The notes under the pieces are model-generated. The model saw nothing but the letters and a program-made list of their open reading frames with translations, was not told the DNA's origin and made no database searches. A DNA stretch of 64,000 nt. It comes from Sphingomonas_L flavalba_A. GTDB lineage: Bacteria; Pseudomonadota; Alphaproteobacteria; Sphingomonadales; Sphingomonadaceae. The position numbers and the translations under genes were made by a program. The DNA lies in contig NZ_CP180208.1 of NCBI RefSeq assembly GCF_047553045.1, forward strand, positions 2,170,001-2,234,000. Reading direction: 5' to 3'. Shown piece after piece: positions 42,289 through 50,261 of the stretch. Positions within the stretch are counted from its first letter, which is position 1. Every line of letters starts with the position of its first letter.

Positions 42289-42326
42289 CGCCAAACCCCT
42301 CACATGAGGGGAATATCGGTTTGGCG
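42289..42326. promoter_or_regulatory. Nested inverted repeats in the copC / cnrY-like divergent region
   Basis: CCCCTCA-CA-TGAGGGG (42296-42311) is a perfect palindrome. It is nested in CGCCAAAC (42289-42296) and GTTTGGCG (42319-42326), also perfect inverted repeats. The site lies between two divergent metal-response units, so it is a candidate operator for a dimeric regulator, or a structured leader. Confidence 0.6.
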
Positions 42327-42362
42327 CGTATTGAATTCAGCGGGCTGGCAAGGATGAAAGCT

Positions 42363-42623
42363 ATGGATATCGACAAGGCTCTGGCCGGATTGCGCACGGC
42401 GCCGACCGACCCCAGACTAAACATGATCGACGATGCCGTCATGGCCGGTGTCTTGGATGCGCGGACCCGCGACGCAATCGGGCTGCGTTCGATGGCACTC
42501 GCGGCTGGAGGCGCGCTGATCATTGGGCTTGCTGGAACGACCTTCTCGGAAGCGCCCGCTTCGACATCGCCCGCCCTCGCTCCGCTCGCCTACGCGCCCT
42601 CGACGCTGCTGGGCGGCCGCTGA
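42363..42623 (+). CDS. Putative anti-sigma factor (CnrY-like)
   Basis: The 86-residue protein starts at ATG 42363, nine bases after AAGGA; an upstream frame to 42321 is unlikely. A short cytoplasmic part (MDIDKALAGLRTAPTDPRLN) precedes one membrane helix (LRSMALAAGGALIIGLAG) and a periplasmic tail. This size and layout, and its place before a CnrX-like sensor and an ECF sigma factor, fit CnrY of the cnrYXH cassette, which holds the sigma factor at the membrane. Sequence similarity to CnrY is weak, so the call is mainly from context. The stop overlaps the next start (TGATG). Confidence 0.7.
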   Translation: MDIDKALAGLRTAPTDPRLNMIDDAVMAGVLDARTRDAIGLRSMALAAGGALIIGLAGTTFSEAPASTSPALAPLAYAPSTLLGGR

Positions 42624-43060
42624 TGACCAAGAGCCGGATCGCTCTTGTCGCCATCATTGCGTTTCTCGCCGCTCTGGCCGGTGTTGCGGCTGGCCGGATC
42701 ATGCTCCCGGCGCCGCAGCCGTCGGAAACAGAGCTTCACGCGCTACTCCATCGACAGATGGACTTGACCGCCGACCAGCACGCAAGGCTTGACAGGATTG
42801 AGCAGGATTTCGCCGTTCGTCGGAAGGCACTGGAGCGTGGCATGCGCTCTGACAACGCAAGGCTCGCCGAGGCTATTGCAGCGGAGCAAGGCTATGGGCC
42901 TAGAGTCTCCGCCGCGATTGATCACTCCCACATGTTGATGGGCGATTTGCAGAAGGTCACGCTTGAGCACATCTTCGCGATGCGAGCCGTGCTGCGCCCG
43001 GACCAAAAGGCCAGGTTCGACAGAGCGGTGACCAAGGCGTTGACCGACCCCAAGCCGTGA
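42623..43060 (+). CDS. Periplasmic heavy-metal sensor (CnrX-like)
   Basis: The 145-residue protein has an N-terminal membrane anchor (IALVAIIAFLAALAGVAAGR) and a helical periplasmic domain (ELHALLHRQMDLTADQHARL, with SAAIDHSHMLMGDLQKVTLE and HIFAMRAVLRPDQKARFD). The His- and Met-containing helix HSHMLM with the later HIFAM is like the metal-binding site of CnrX/ZraP-type proteins. Metal binding there would release the sigma factor from its anti-sigma partner. The stop overlaps the sigma factor start by GTGA. Confidence 0.82.
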   Translation: MTKSRIALVAIIAFLAALAGVAAGRIMLPAPQPSETELHALLHRQMDLTADQHARLDRIEQDFAVRRKALERGMRSDNARLAEAIAAEQGYGPRVSAAIDHSHMLMGDLQKVTLEHIFAMRAVLRPDQKARFDRAVTKALTDPKP

Positions 43061-43638
43061 GCGGCGGCGACAAGGCGCTCAGCGATACGGAACTGGCGAG
43101 ACTGGCGCGCGCTGGCCGGCAAGCCGCCTATCGGGAGCTGATGGCGCGGCACCGGGATGCGGTGTTCCGACTGGCCCGTAGCTACGCCGGAGATCCGGAC
43201 GACGCGCTGGACCTCACCCAGGAAGGGTTCATCGCCGCGTTTGCAGCGCTCGACCGCTACGACCCTGCGCGACCGTTCCGCCCATGGCTGCTGCGCATTG
43301 CCCTCAACAAATGTCGCGACTGGTCGCGGAGGCGCGCCGTCCGCCGCTTCTTCACCTTCGCTGCGCCGCTCGATGAGGCGCATGCTGTACCGGATCCAGC
43401 AGCCGATCCCGAGGAGCAAACAGCTGATGCGCGCGAACTCGCCAAGGTTTCAGCGGCAATCGCCAACCTGCCAAAGAGCCTGAAGGAACCATTAATCCTG
43501 ACGGCGATCGAAGGACTGTCGCAAGCCGAGGCGGCCGCCGCGCTTGGCATTTCTGAGAAAGGTGTCGAAGTGCGCATCTATCGGGCTCGAAAGAGGCTTG
43601 CCGAAATCCTGGAGCGAGATCGCCTTCACCCATCTTGA
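43057..43638 (+). CDS. ECF sigma factor (CnrH-like)
   Basis: The 193-residue protein has sigma region 2 (DAVFRLARSYAGDPDDALDL, TQEGFIAAF, RPFRPWLLRIALNKCRDWSR) and region 4 (LPKSLKEPLILTAIEGLSQA, ALGISEKGVEVRIYRARKRL). It starts at GTG 43057. By position behind anti-sigma and sensor genes it is the output of a CnrYXH-like system. Its likely targets are its own operon and copA, which begins 98 bp downstream behind an ECF-type promoter. Confidence 0.88.
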   Translation: MSGGDKALSDTELARLARAGRQAAYRELMARHRDAVFRLARSYAGDPDDALDLTQEGFIAAFAALDRYDPARPFRPWLLRIALNKCRDWSRRRAVRRFFTFAAPLDEAHAVPDPAADPEEQTADARELAKVSAAIANLPKSLKEPLILTAIEGLSQAEAAAALGISEKGVEVRIYRARKRLAEILERDRLHPS

Positions 43639-43652
43639 CCCTGACACAGTGT

Positions 43653-43676
43653 CAAACCCCATCTCCATATCGCGTC
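43653..43676 (+). promoter_or_regulatory. Candidate ECF-type promoter for copA
   Basis: CAAAC (43653-43657) and CGTCG (43673-43677) are separated so that AAC and GTC stand 16 bases apart, the typical -35 AAC / -10 CGTC layout of ECF sigma promoters. Transcription would start near 43685, about 50 bases before the copA ATG. Confidence 0.5.
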
Positions 43677-43736
43677 GTGAGGGATCGCCCGAGCCGACGC
43701 GTATTCACACCGAACCCCCCTCAAACTCGGATTGCC

Positions 43737-45536
43737 ATGTCTGCCAAGCTTCTCTTCGACCGTCGCGCGCTACTGAAGGGCGGAGCGGCAGCAGGCGGCG
43801 CGCTCGCGCTCGCCCCGATGTTTCCTGCCTGGGCTCGGACGGGAAGTCCTGGCATCGCGCCGACCTTACCGATTCTGTCTGGCGAGGATATCCACCTGAA
43901 GGTCGCGCACATGCCCTTCAAGGTTGGGGGCCGAACGGGACGCGCGATCACGATGAATGGCGTGCTGCCCGCGCCGCTGATTCGGCTGCGCGAGGGCCAG
44001 AACGTCCGCATCCATGTCGAGAATGCCTTGGAGGACGAGGACACGTCTATCCACTGGCATGGCTTCATCCTGCCGTTCCAGATGGACGGAGTGCCCGGCA
44101 TCAGCTTCCCCGGCATTCTGCCGAAGACGACCTTCACCTACGAATTCCCGGTCGTCCAAAATGGCACCTACTGGTACCACAGCCATTCCGGGCTGCAGGA
44201 GCAGCAGGGCCATTATGGCCCGATCATCATCGATCCGAAGGGCGCCGATCCGGTCGCCTATGACCGCGAGCATGTGATCGTGCTCTCGGACTGGACCTTC
44301 CTCCACCCGCACACCGTTATCGCGAAGCTCAAGCAGCAGGGCGGTTACTTCAACCGCCAGAAGCAGACGCTGCTTAGCGGCTCGATGAGCGCGGAAGAGC
44401 GGCTGATGTGGGGCAAGATGCGAATGGACCCAACTGACATCTCCGACGTCACGGGCTCCACCTACACCTACCTCGTCAACGGCCATGGACCCGAGGAAAA
44501 TTGGACGGGTCTGTTTCGCCCGGGCGAGCGGGTGCGGCTGCGCTTCATCAACGCCTCGGCGATGACGATCTTCAATGTACGCATTCCCGGATTGCCGATG
44601 ACGATCGTCCAGGCGGACGGTCAGAATGTCCGTCCGGTCGAGACGGACGAGTTCCAGATCTCAGTCGCCGAGACCTATGACGCAATCGTCACGCCGACGG
44701 AAGACAAGGCGTTCACGCTGCTCGCAGAATCGATCGACCGCTCCGGCATGGTGCGCGCGACGCTCGCTCCGCGCATGGGCATGTCAGCACCCGTACCGCC
44801 GCTTCGCCAACGCCCGACGCTGTCGATGAAGGACATGGGCATGGGGGGCATGGACCACGCTGCGATGGGTCATGGTGCCGGGGCGGGCCAGACGATGACC
44901 GGAATGGATCACGGATCGACGCAGGCCACGGGCCAGTCCGCCGACCAAGGCATGTCGATGAGCCATAATATGCGCGACAAATCGCTCGTGCCGCCCAACG
45001 TCAAAGTGGGGGTGGGGGTCGACTCGATCGCGCCGATGCCAGTCGACCGCACCGGCGACCGTCCGCTGGGGCTGGAGAATGAGCCGCACCGAGTGCTCAC
45101 TTATCACGACCTGAGGCCGCTCACGCCGTTCTGGGACAAGCGCGCGCCCACGCGCAGCGTCGACATACACCTGACCGGCAACATGGAACGGTTCATGTGG
45201 TCGTTCGACGGCAAGAAGCTCAACGAAGGCGCCGAGCCGATCCGCTTCGCGCGCAATGAGCGAGCGCGCGTCAATCTCATCAACAACAGCATGATGAGCC
45301 ACCCTATTCATATCCATGGCCATTTCTTCGAGGTCGTGACCGGAATGCCGGGCGGGAACCCGATCAAGCATACGGTGAACGTAATGCCCGGCGGGAAGGT
45401 AAGCTTCGACCTGACGGCGGATGCGCCCGGCGACTGGGCGTTCCACTGCCACCTCCTTTTCCACATGCACGCCGGCATGATGAACGTGGTCAAGATCCGG
45501 CCGCTGGACGACGGAACGAGGGGGGACGGGGAATGA
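43737..45536 (+). CDS. copA: Copper resistance multicopper oxidase CopA
   Basis: The 599-residue protein starts at ATG 43737 with a twin-arginine signal (FDRRALLKGGAAAGGALALA). The frame extends up to a TTG at 43635, which is rejected because it would put 34 residues before the Tat signal. Copper ligand motifs are SIHWHGFILPF, YWYHSHSGLQEQQG, HPIHIHGHFFEV and HCHLLFHMHAGMM. A Met/His-rich insert (MGMGGMDHAAMGHGAGAGQ, then MTGMDHGS) is the CopA copper-binding region. The protein is exported folded to the periplasm, where it oxidises and binds copper. The stop overlaps copB by ATGA. Confidence 0.95.
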   Translation: MSAKLLFDRRALLKGGAAAGGALALAPMFPAWARTGSPGIAPTLPILSGEDIHLKVAHMPFKVGGRTGRAITMNGVLPAPLIRLREGQNVRIHVENALEDEDTSIHWHGFILPFQMDGVPGISFPGILPKTTFTYEFPVVQNGTYWYHSHSGLQEQQGHYGPIIIDPKGADPVAYDREHVIVLSDWTFLHPHTVIAKLKQQGGYFNRQKQTLLSGSMSAEERLMWGKMRMDPTDISDVTGSTYTYLVNGHGPEENWTGLFRPGERVRLRFINASAMTIFNVRIPGLPMTIVQADGQNVRPVETDEFQISVAETYDAIVTPTEDKAFTLLAESIDRSGMVRATLAPRMGMSAPVPPLRQRPTLSMKDMGMGGMDHAAMGHGAGAGQTMTGMDHGSTQATGQSADQGMSMSHNMRDKSLVPPNVKVGVGVDSIAPMPVDRTGDRPLGLENEPHRVLTYHDLRPLTPFWDKRAPTRSVDIHLTGNMERFMWSFDGKKLNEGAEPIRFARNERARVNLINNSMMSHPIHIHGHFFEVVTGMPGGNPIKHTVNVMPGGKVSFDLTADAPGDWAFHCHLLFHMHAGMMNVVKIRPLDDGTRGDGE

Positions 45537-46816
45537 CCCAGACCCTCCTGCTCGCGACAGTCTCGGCGCTGATCTTCTCGTCGACCGCGCTTGCCCAGCA
45601 TACCGATCACACCGTACCACCGGCGGACCCGCCCGCGCCCGCCAATGGCCCTTTATGCCCACCTGAGCACGCTGCAATGGGCCATTGCACGCCGGCGAAG
45701 ACTGCGCAGCCGGCCAGGCAGCCCGCGCCAAGCACGTCGCCAACTCCCGCGCCGAGCTCGCATGCGGGGCATACAATGTCGGCGGTGCCTGCCCCCGGCG
45801 ATCCCAATTGCACACCAGAGCACGCCGCTATGGGGCACTGCACGCCGGCTCCTGACGCAACTCGGCCTGCTCCCCAAACGGAACCAGAAGGCCAGCCCGC
45901 CAACGCGCATACTGGTCACGCGACGCCGGCAGCGCCTGTCGCGACGGACCCCAGCTGCCCGCCGGAGCACGCGGCGATGGGACACTGCACGCCGGCTGGC
46001 CAGGCCGGGGCGATCGACCAGCATGCCGGTCATGCCATGCCGGGGATGGACGCACAGGCCGCGCCGCCTGTTGCTCCGCCTCCACCTGAGGCCTTTAAGG
46101 GCCCCGAGAATGCGGCCGAAACAGTGTTCAATCCGGAGTTATTCAGTCGCAAGCGGCAGACGGAGTTGATCGATGCACATGGCGGGGTCACGACCGCGAA
46201 AGTGCTCATCGACCAGTTGGAATATCGCGCGACAAACGGCCGAGACGGCTACAAATGGGATGCGGAAGCCTGGTACGGCGGTGACTATGACAAGCTTTGG
46301 CTGAAGACCGAAGGCGAAGGTGCCTTCGGCGACAAGGTTGAGCAGGCCGAGGTTCAGGCCCTTTACAGCAGGGCGCTCGATCCCTGGTTCAACCTGCAGG
46401 TGGGCGTCCGCCACGACTTCAGGCCCGACCCGGACCGCACCCATCTCGTGGTCGGCATCGAAGGTCTCGCGCCTTATTGGTTCGAGGTGGACGGCGCGTT
46501 TTTTCTCTCGGACAAGGGCGATGTCACTGCGCGCTTCGAAGCGGAATATGACCAGCGGATCACGCAGAAGCTGATCCTTCAGCCGGCTGTCGAGTTCAAC
46601 CTGTCCGCCCAGGACGCGCCGAGCATCGGTCTTGGCTCGGGACTTACCTCGGCCGAGGCGGGGCTGCGTCTGCGTTATGAATTCGTGCCCGAATTCGCGC
46701 CTTATGTCGGCGTTGAGTATGAGCGGAAGTTTGGCGACACCGCCGACTTCGCCCGCCGCGCCGGCGATAGCGCGGGCGGCTGGTCCTTCCTTATCGGCCT
46801 GAGGAGCTGGTTTTAG
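45533..46816 (+). CDS. copB: Outer-membrane copper resistance protein CopB with repeated Cys/His/Met motif
   Basis: The 427-residue protein has a signal peptide (LLATVSALIFSSTALA) and a long proline/alanine-rich, metal-ligand-rich N-terminal part. It holds three near-identical motifs PEHAAMGHCTPA, each preceded by a cysteine (CPPEHAAMGHC, CTPEHAAMGHC, CPPEHAAMGHC). Between them are HAGHTM, HTGHAT and HAGHAM. From about residue 190 it becomes the CopB beta-barrel (YKWDAEAWYGGDYDKLWLKT to the terminal F). It exports or binds copper at the outer membrane with CopA. The repeated cysteine-bearing motif is unusual against the Met-rich repeats of classic CopB. Confidence 0.93.
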   Translation: MTQTLLLATVSALIFSSTALAQHTDHTVPPADPPAPANGPLCPPEHAAMGHCTPAKTAQPARQPAPSTSPTPAPSSHAGHTMSAVPAPGDPNCTPEHAAMGHCTPAPDATRPAPQTEPEGQPANAHTGHATPAAPVATDPSCPPEHAAMGHCTPAGQAGAIDQHAGHAMPGMDAQAAPPVAPPPPEAFKGPENAAETVFNPELFSRKRQTELIDAHGGVTTAKVLIDQLEYRATNGRDGYKWDAEAWYGGDYDKLWLKTEGEGAFGDKVEQAEVQALYSRALDPWFNLQVGVRHDFRPDPDRTHLVVGIEGLAPYWFEVDGAFFLSDKGDVTARFEAEYDQRITQKLILQPAVEFNLSAQDAPSIGLGSGLTSAEAGLRLRYEFVPEFAPYVGVEYERKFGDTADFARRAGDSAGGWSFLIGLRSWF

Positions 46817-46870
46817 GGTCGCACAAGCTTCGCCTTCACGTCGCCCCGCCCATAAATGGATCCACGATCG

Positions 46871-47067
46871 TCATTGGCGTTCGGCGCCAGCAGCTTCTTC
46901 GAGCTTGCGCTCGCCGCCGCCAACGGCCTGTTTGGTCTCAAATCGGCGCAGGCTTAGCAACTGTTGTCGGCGTGGCTGGTGGAGGTGCCGGTGATGCTTT
47001 CGGGGGGCGCGATCGTCGAGCGAACGCGCCACTGGTACGAACGTCCGACTTCGGTGGTTTTTAGCTG
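46871..47067 (+). pseudogene. Remnant of an ACR3-type arsenite efflux pump (3' end)
   Basis: The plus frame reads LAFGASSFFELALAAANGLF, then LKSAQA-stop, then LSAWLVEVPVMLSGGAIVER and TRHWYERP. This is the end of the Acr3/ArsB transporter family (GASNFFELA, LVEVPVML, WYER), with an internal stop and no upstream part. The gene has lost its first four fifths or more. It shows the island once held arsenic resistance. Confidence 0.75.
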
Positions 47068-47245
47068 ATCGCGGACCGTCCGCTACCGGCCAGAAGCAGC
47101 TGCTCACCCACACGTCAACACAACACGTTGGCTGTCAGCATCTCCGCCGGTGCAGACCTGTGCGCCCAACGCAGGCGCATCGCCGTCTCGTGAGGGCGGC
47201 GCAATCGTGCGCGGACCCCAGCGAACGACCGTCCGGCCTAGGCCT

Positions 47246-47914
47246 TCAAACGCGAGCCCCGATCCAGTCCACCAGCGCATCCAGCGCTTCAGCCTCCGCA
47301 TCAGCAGACGTGCGACCGCTTTTGGCGGGAACTCTGAAACCATGATCGGCGTGGTCAATCACCCGCAGGGTCGCGCGCTCGCCAAGAGCGGCGATAACGG
47401 ACCTCAGCAAGTCTAATTCCGCAAGTGCATCGCGGGCGCCGGAGACAAAGAGCATTGGTACCTGCACGCGCGCGAGATGTTGGGCGCGCTCGACGCCGGG
47501 CTTGCCTGCCGGATGCAACGGAAAGCCCAGAAACGCCAAGCCGCGCACGCCGGACAGGGGCGCTTCCGCCTGCGTCTGCGAGGTCATGCGTCCGCCGAAG
47601 GAGCGGCCTCCGGCGAAGAGCGGCAAATCCGGCGCCAGGAGCGCAGCCTGGGCCGCTGCGGCGCGCACGACCGCATGCGCGAGCCTGGGCGGATCAGGCC
47701 GTTTCGCGCCCTTTTCCATGTAGAGGAATTGATAGCGTAGCGTCGCGATGCCGCGCGCCGCGAGCCCCTCGGCGTTGGCCACCATGCTCTTGTGAGTCAT
47801 CCCCGCGCCAGCGCCGTGACCGAACAGGTAAAGCGCCTTTGCCTCGGCCGGGCGCAGCAACAAGCCCGAGACACATTCGTCGCCGACAGAAATGAGGATC
47901 TTCAGTGGCTCCAT
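47246..47914 (-). CDS. Alpha/beta-hydrolase family protein (KANL3/Tex30-like)
   Basis: The 222-residue protein has LYLFGHGAGAGMTHKSMVAN, then RYQFLYMEKGAKRPDPP, then the nucleophile elbow GGRSFGGRMTSQ and the catalytic Asp/His in FVSGARDALAELD and DHADHGFRVPA. These match the KANL3/Tex30-type hydrolases. The substrate is unknown. It sits in the island between the arsenic remnant and the TonB receptor, in the same direction as the receptor, 88 bp downstream of it. Confidence 0.85.
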   Translation of the reverse strand: MEPLKILISVGDECVSGLLLRPAEAKALYLFGHGAGAGMTHKSMVANAEGLAARGIATLRYQFLYMEKGAKRPDPPRLAHAVVRAAAAQAALLAPDLPLFAGGRSFGGRMTSQTQAEAPLSGVRGLAFLGFPLHPAGKPGVERAQHLARVQVPMLFVSGARDALAELDLLRSVIAALGERATLRVIDHADHGFRVPAKSGRTSADAEAEALDALVDWIGARV

Positions 47915-48002
47915 CTCAACCGAGCCTCTCGAAATCGGGACTTCGCAATGACCTGAGCGTGCTCAAATATCAAACTGAGACAGTAGCCAACCCAGGCGTT
48001 CC

Positions 48003-49958
48003 TCAAGATCGCTGGCCGAACCGAAACCGCATGCCCCCATTCAGCGTGAATCCGTCCAGCGGCGCCCAGGCGTCCACCGTCCACCGGCCATCGGCGGCAC
48101 GTTCGGGACGCAGTATCGGCTCATAGCGGGTCTGGCGCACGTTCAGCAGATTCTCGGCGTTGAGGAACAGGCTGACTTTGCCGAAGCTGATCTCGCCCAG
48201 CATGCCCAATTCGACATAGGGCCGGCTCCGCGTGCGATACGGGTTGTCGTCGAGCGACTGCGGGCCGGTGTAATAGGCCTCGATGCCGATCCGGCCGCGG
48301 CCGTGCTTCTCCCACATCGCGACCAGCCCCGCCGTGTGGCGCGGGGTCAGCGGCACGATCCTGTGTCCGGCGCCGCTCGGACGCGGCTCGGTCGCGTCGA
48401 CATGAACATAGCTTCCGGTGACGGTAACCGGCCCGCGACGGTAGCGAAGCAACAGCTCGGCGCCCTGCGTGCGCGTAATCCCGTCGGCGTTGATCAGGCG
48501 CACGCCGGTGCCGCCGCCCGTCTCCTCGAGCCGCACCGCATCGTGGAGCCGCGACGCGAACAGCGCGACATTGGTCTCGAAGGGGCCGAATACATAACCG
48601 ACGTCGAACGACGCGGTATCGGCGGTCTCCGCGCGTAGCCCCGTCAGCGGTGCCAGCCGCGACAGCCCGGCGGCTTCGATTTCCTCGACGAACGGCGTGG
48701 GCGCGTAGAAACCGCGGCCGAGCGAGGCGCGGATCGTGAGTGCCCCCGGCTTGTAGAGCGCGGAAATGCGCGGGCTGAGCCGCGTGCCATATTCACTGTG
48801 AAAGTCGAGCCGCGCGCTCGTCGCAAGCGTCAGTTCGTCAAGCGCCTGATGCTCGATCTGCGCGAGAACGCCCGGCACGTCATAGCTGTAGTCGAAGCCG
48901 GAAAAAGTCTCCGAACGATAGGTATCGCGCTGATAGGCGACACCCGCGAGCCAGGTCGTCCCCGCCGAGCGGCCGGCCAGCGATGCCTCGGTGAAAATCG
49001 TGCCGTGGCGGTCGTCTTCGAGCACGGCGCCATAGCGATGCTCGTGCTTCTGCGTCACGGCCGACGCGCGCAGGTGCAGCGTGCCGAGCCCCGCCAGCGG
49101 CGCTTCAGCGACAATGCCGCCGTCCAGGCGGCGCGTATCCTGTGTTTCGGGGAAAGGCTGGCCGTCGGGGGCGACGCGCCCCGGCAAAGTGCCTCCACGC
49201 CGATCCTCGTGCATCGTGCCCAGCGTTGCATACAGCTTGGCGCCACCGGCACCGCTCCAGAACAGTCGGGGTCGAACGGTCCAGCGGTCATAACCCGACA
49301 GGTCGGCCCAGCCGTCTTCGTCGATATCCTGCCGGCTCTGGCGGTGGACACCACCGACGATCGACGCGCCCCAATCGCTACCGATCGGCGTCGCCGCATA
49401 GGCGGTCAGGTCCTGCCCGTCGCGGCTCGTGACATTTGCCAGCAGTTCCGCTTCGGGTTCGTCGCCGGGGCGTCGTGAGACCAGGTTGATGACGCCGCCG
49501 AGCGCCGAGGGCCCATAGAGCGCGGAGGCCGCTCCCTTGATGATCTCAACCTGGCTCAGATCGGTCGGCGCGATCTGCAGGAGACCGATCGACGACGCCT
49601 GACCGCCATAAAGCGGCAGCCCGTCGGCGAGCAGCGAGGTATAGCGCCCCTTCATGCCCTGCATACGGATGCTCGACGCTCCGAGCGACGGCGAGGTCAC
49701 CTGCACGCGCACGCCCCCCGTCTCGGCGACCAGCATCGAGATGTTGCCGGGGGTCATCATCAGCTTTTCTTCGATCTCTTCGCGGCCGATCACCTCGACC
49801 CGAATCGGCTCGTCCTGGACACGGCGGCCCGTCCGCGTCGCCTGCACGACGATCTCTTCTGCCTCTTCATCCTCCGCTTCCTCGGCGTGAACATCCGGGG
49901 CGTACCAGAAGGATGTGCACGCCGCGGCCATGGCGACGGCATGGAAGCGATGGGACAT
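48003..49958 (-). CDS. TonB-dependent outer-membrane receptor (island copy)
   Basis: The receptor has about 651 residues from ATG 49958 (a frame to 49997 exists). It has a signal peptide (FHAVAMAAACTSFWYAPDVH), a TonB-box-like start (EEIVVQATRTGRRVQDEP), a plug domain (YTSLLADGLPLYGGQASSIG, then VEIIKGAASALYGPSALGGV) and a 22-strand barrel ending MRFRFGQRS, with a NAENLLNVRQTRYEP motif. It belongs to the BtuB/FepA-like group. A MerR-type operator lies just upstream, so it is probably a metal-controlled metal-complex importer; substrate unknown. Confidence 0.92.
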   Translation of the reverse strand: MSHRFHAVAMAAACTSFWYAPDVHAEEAEDEEAEEIVVQATRTGRRVQDEPIRVEVIGREEIEEKLMMTPGNISMLVAETGGVRVQVTSPSLGASSIRMQGMKGRYTSLLADGLPLYGGQASSIGLLQIAPTDLSQVEIIKGAASALYGPSALGGVINLVSRRPGDEPEAELLANVTSRDGQDLTAYAATPIGSDWGASIVGGVHRQSRQDIDEDGWADLSGYDRWTVRPRLFWSGAGGAKLYATLGTMHEDRRGGTLPGRVAPDGQPFPETQDTRRLDGGIVAEAPLAGLGTLHLRASAVTQKHEHRYGAVLEDDRHGTIFTEASLAGRSAGTTWLAGVAYQRDTYRSETFSGFDYSYDVPGVLAQIEHQALDELTLATSARLDFHSEYGTRLSPRISALYKPGALTIRASLGRGFYAPTPFVEEIEAAGLSRLAPLTGLRAETADTASFDVGYVFGPFETNVALFASRLHDAVRLEETGGGTGVRLINADGITRTQGAELLLRYRRGPVTVTGSYVHVDATEPRPSGAGHRIVPLTPRHTAGLVAMWEKHGRGRIGIEAYYTGPQSLDDNPYRTRSRPYVELGMLGEISFGKVSLFLNAENLLNVRQTRYEPILRPERAADGRWTVDAWAPLDGFTLNGGMRFRFGQRS

Positions 49959-50009
49959 ATTTTTGCGGGCTGGGTGAGCGTTGGAGGACGTGATCATCGA
50001 CGCCCCATG

Positions 50010-50034
50010 CAGTCTATAGCAGGTACAGGGTCAA
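50010..50034 (-). promoter_or_regulatory. MerR-type promoter/operator for the island TonB receptor
   Basis: On the minus strand TTGACC (rc of 50029-50034) is followed by CTGTACCTGCTATAGACT. This resembles the metal-responsive MerR sites, with ACCCTGTA and CTATAGAC half-sites inside the spacer, of the CadR/PbrR/ZntR kind. It lies 50 to 75 bases upstream of the receptor start. The -10 element is not clear, so the regulator's identity is open. Confidence 0.45.
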
Positions 50035-50203
50035 GCGCATTGATGCGGCACGTTTTCGCGATGACCTGCTTATGGGCTTGGCCGGTCGGAAGCAGAACGA
50101 CCGCTAGCGGCAGCCATCACCCGTGTCCTTAACCGGCAACAGCCCATCAGCCAGCGGAATCGGGAATTTTGTTCCGCCTGCATCCACGGGCGTACGAGGG
50201 CGG

Positions 50204-50222
50204 ATATTTGACGGATATTTGA
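50204..50222 (+). repeat. Integrase arm-type repeats, right end
   Basis: ATATTTGACG (50204-50213) and ATATTTGA (50215-50222) match the two arm-type repeats at the left end of the element (34478-34498). They lie 40 bp inside the right attachment site. Confidence 0.6.
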
Positions 50223-50261
50223 TAAATTGGGGCCGCATGCCTGCTAACCCCTTGATATTAT

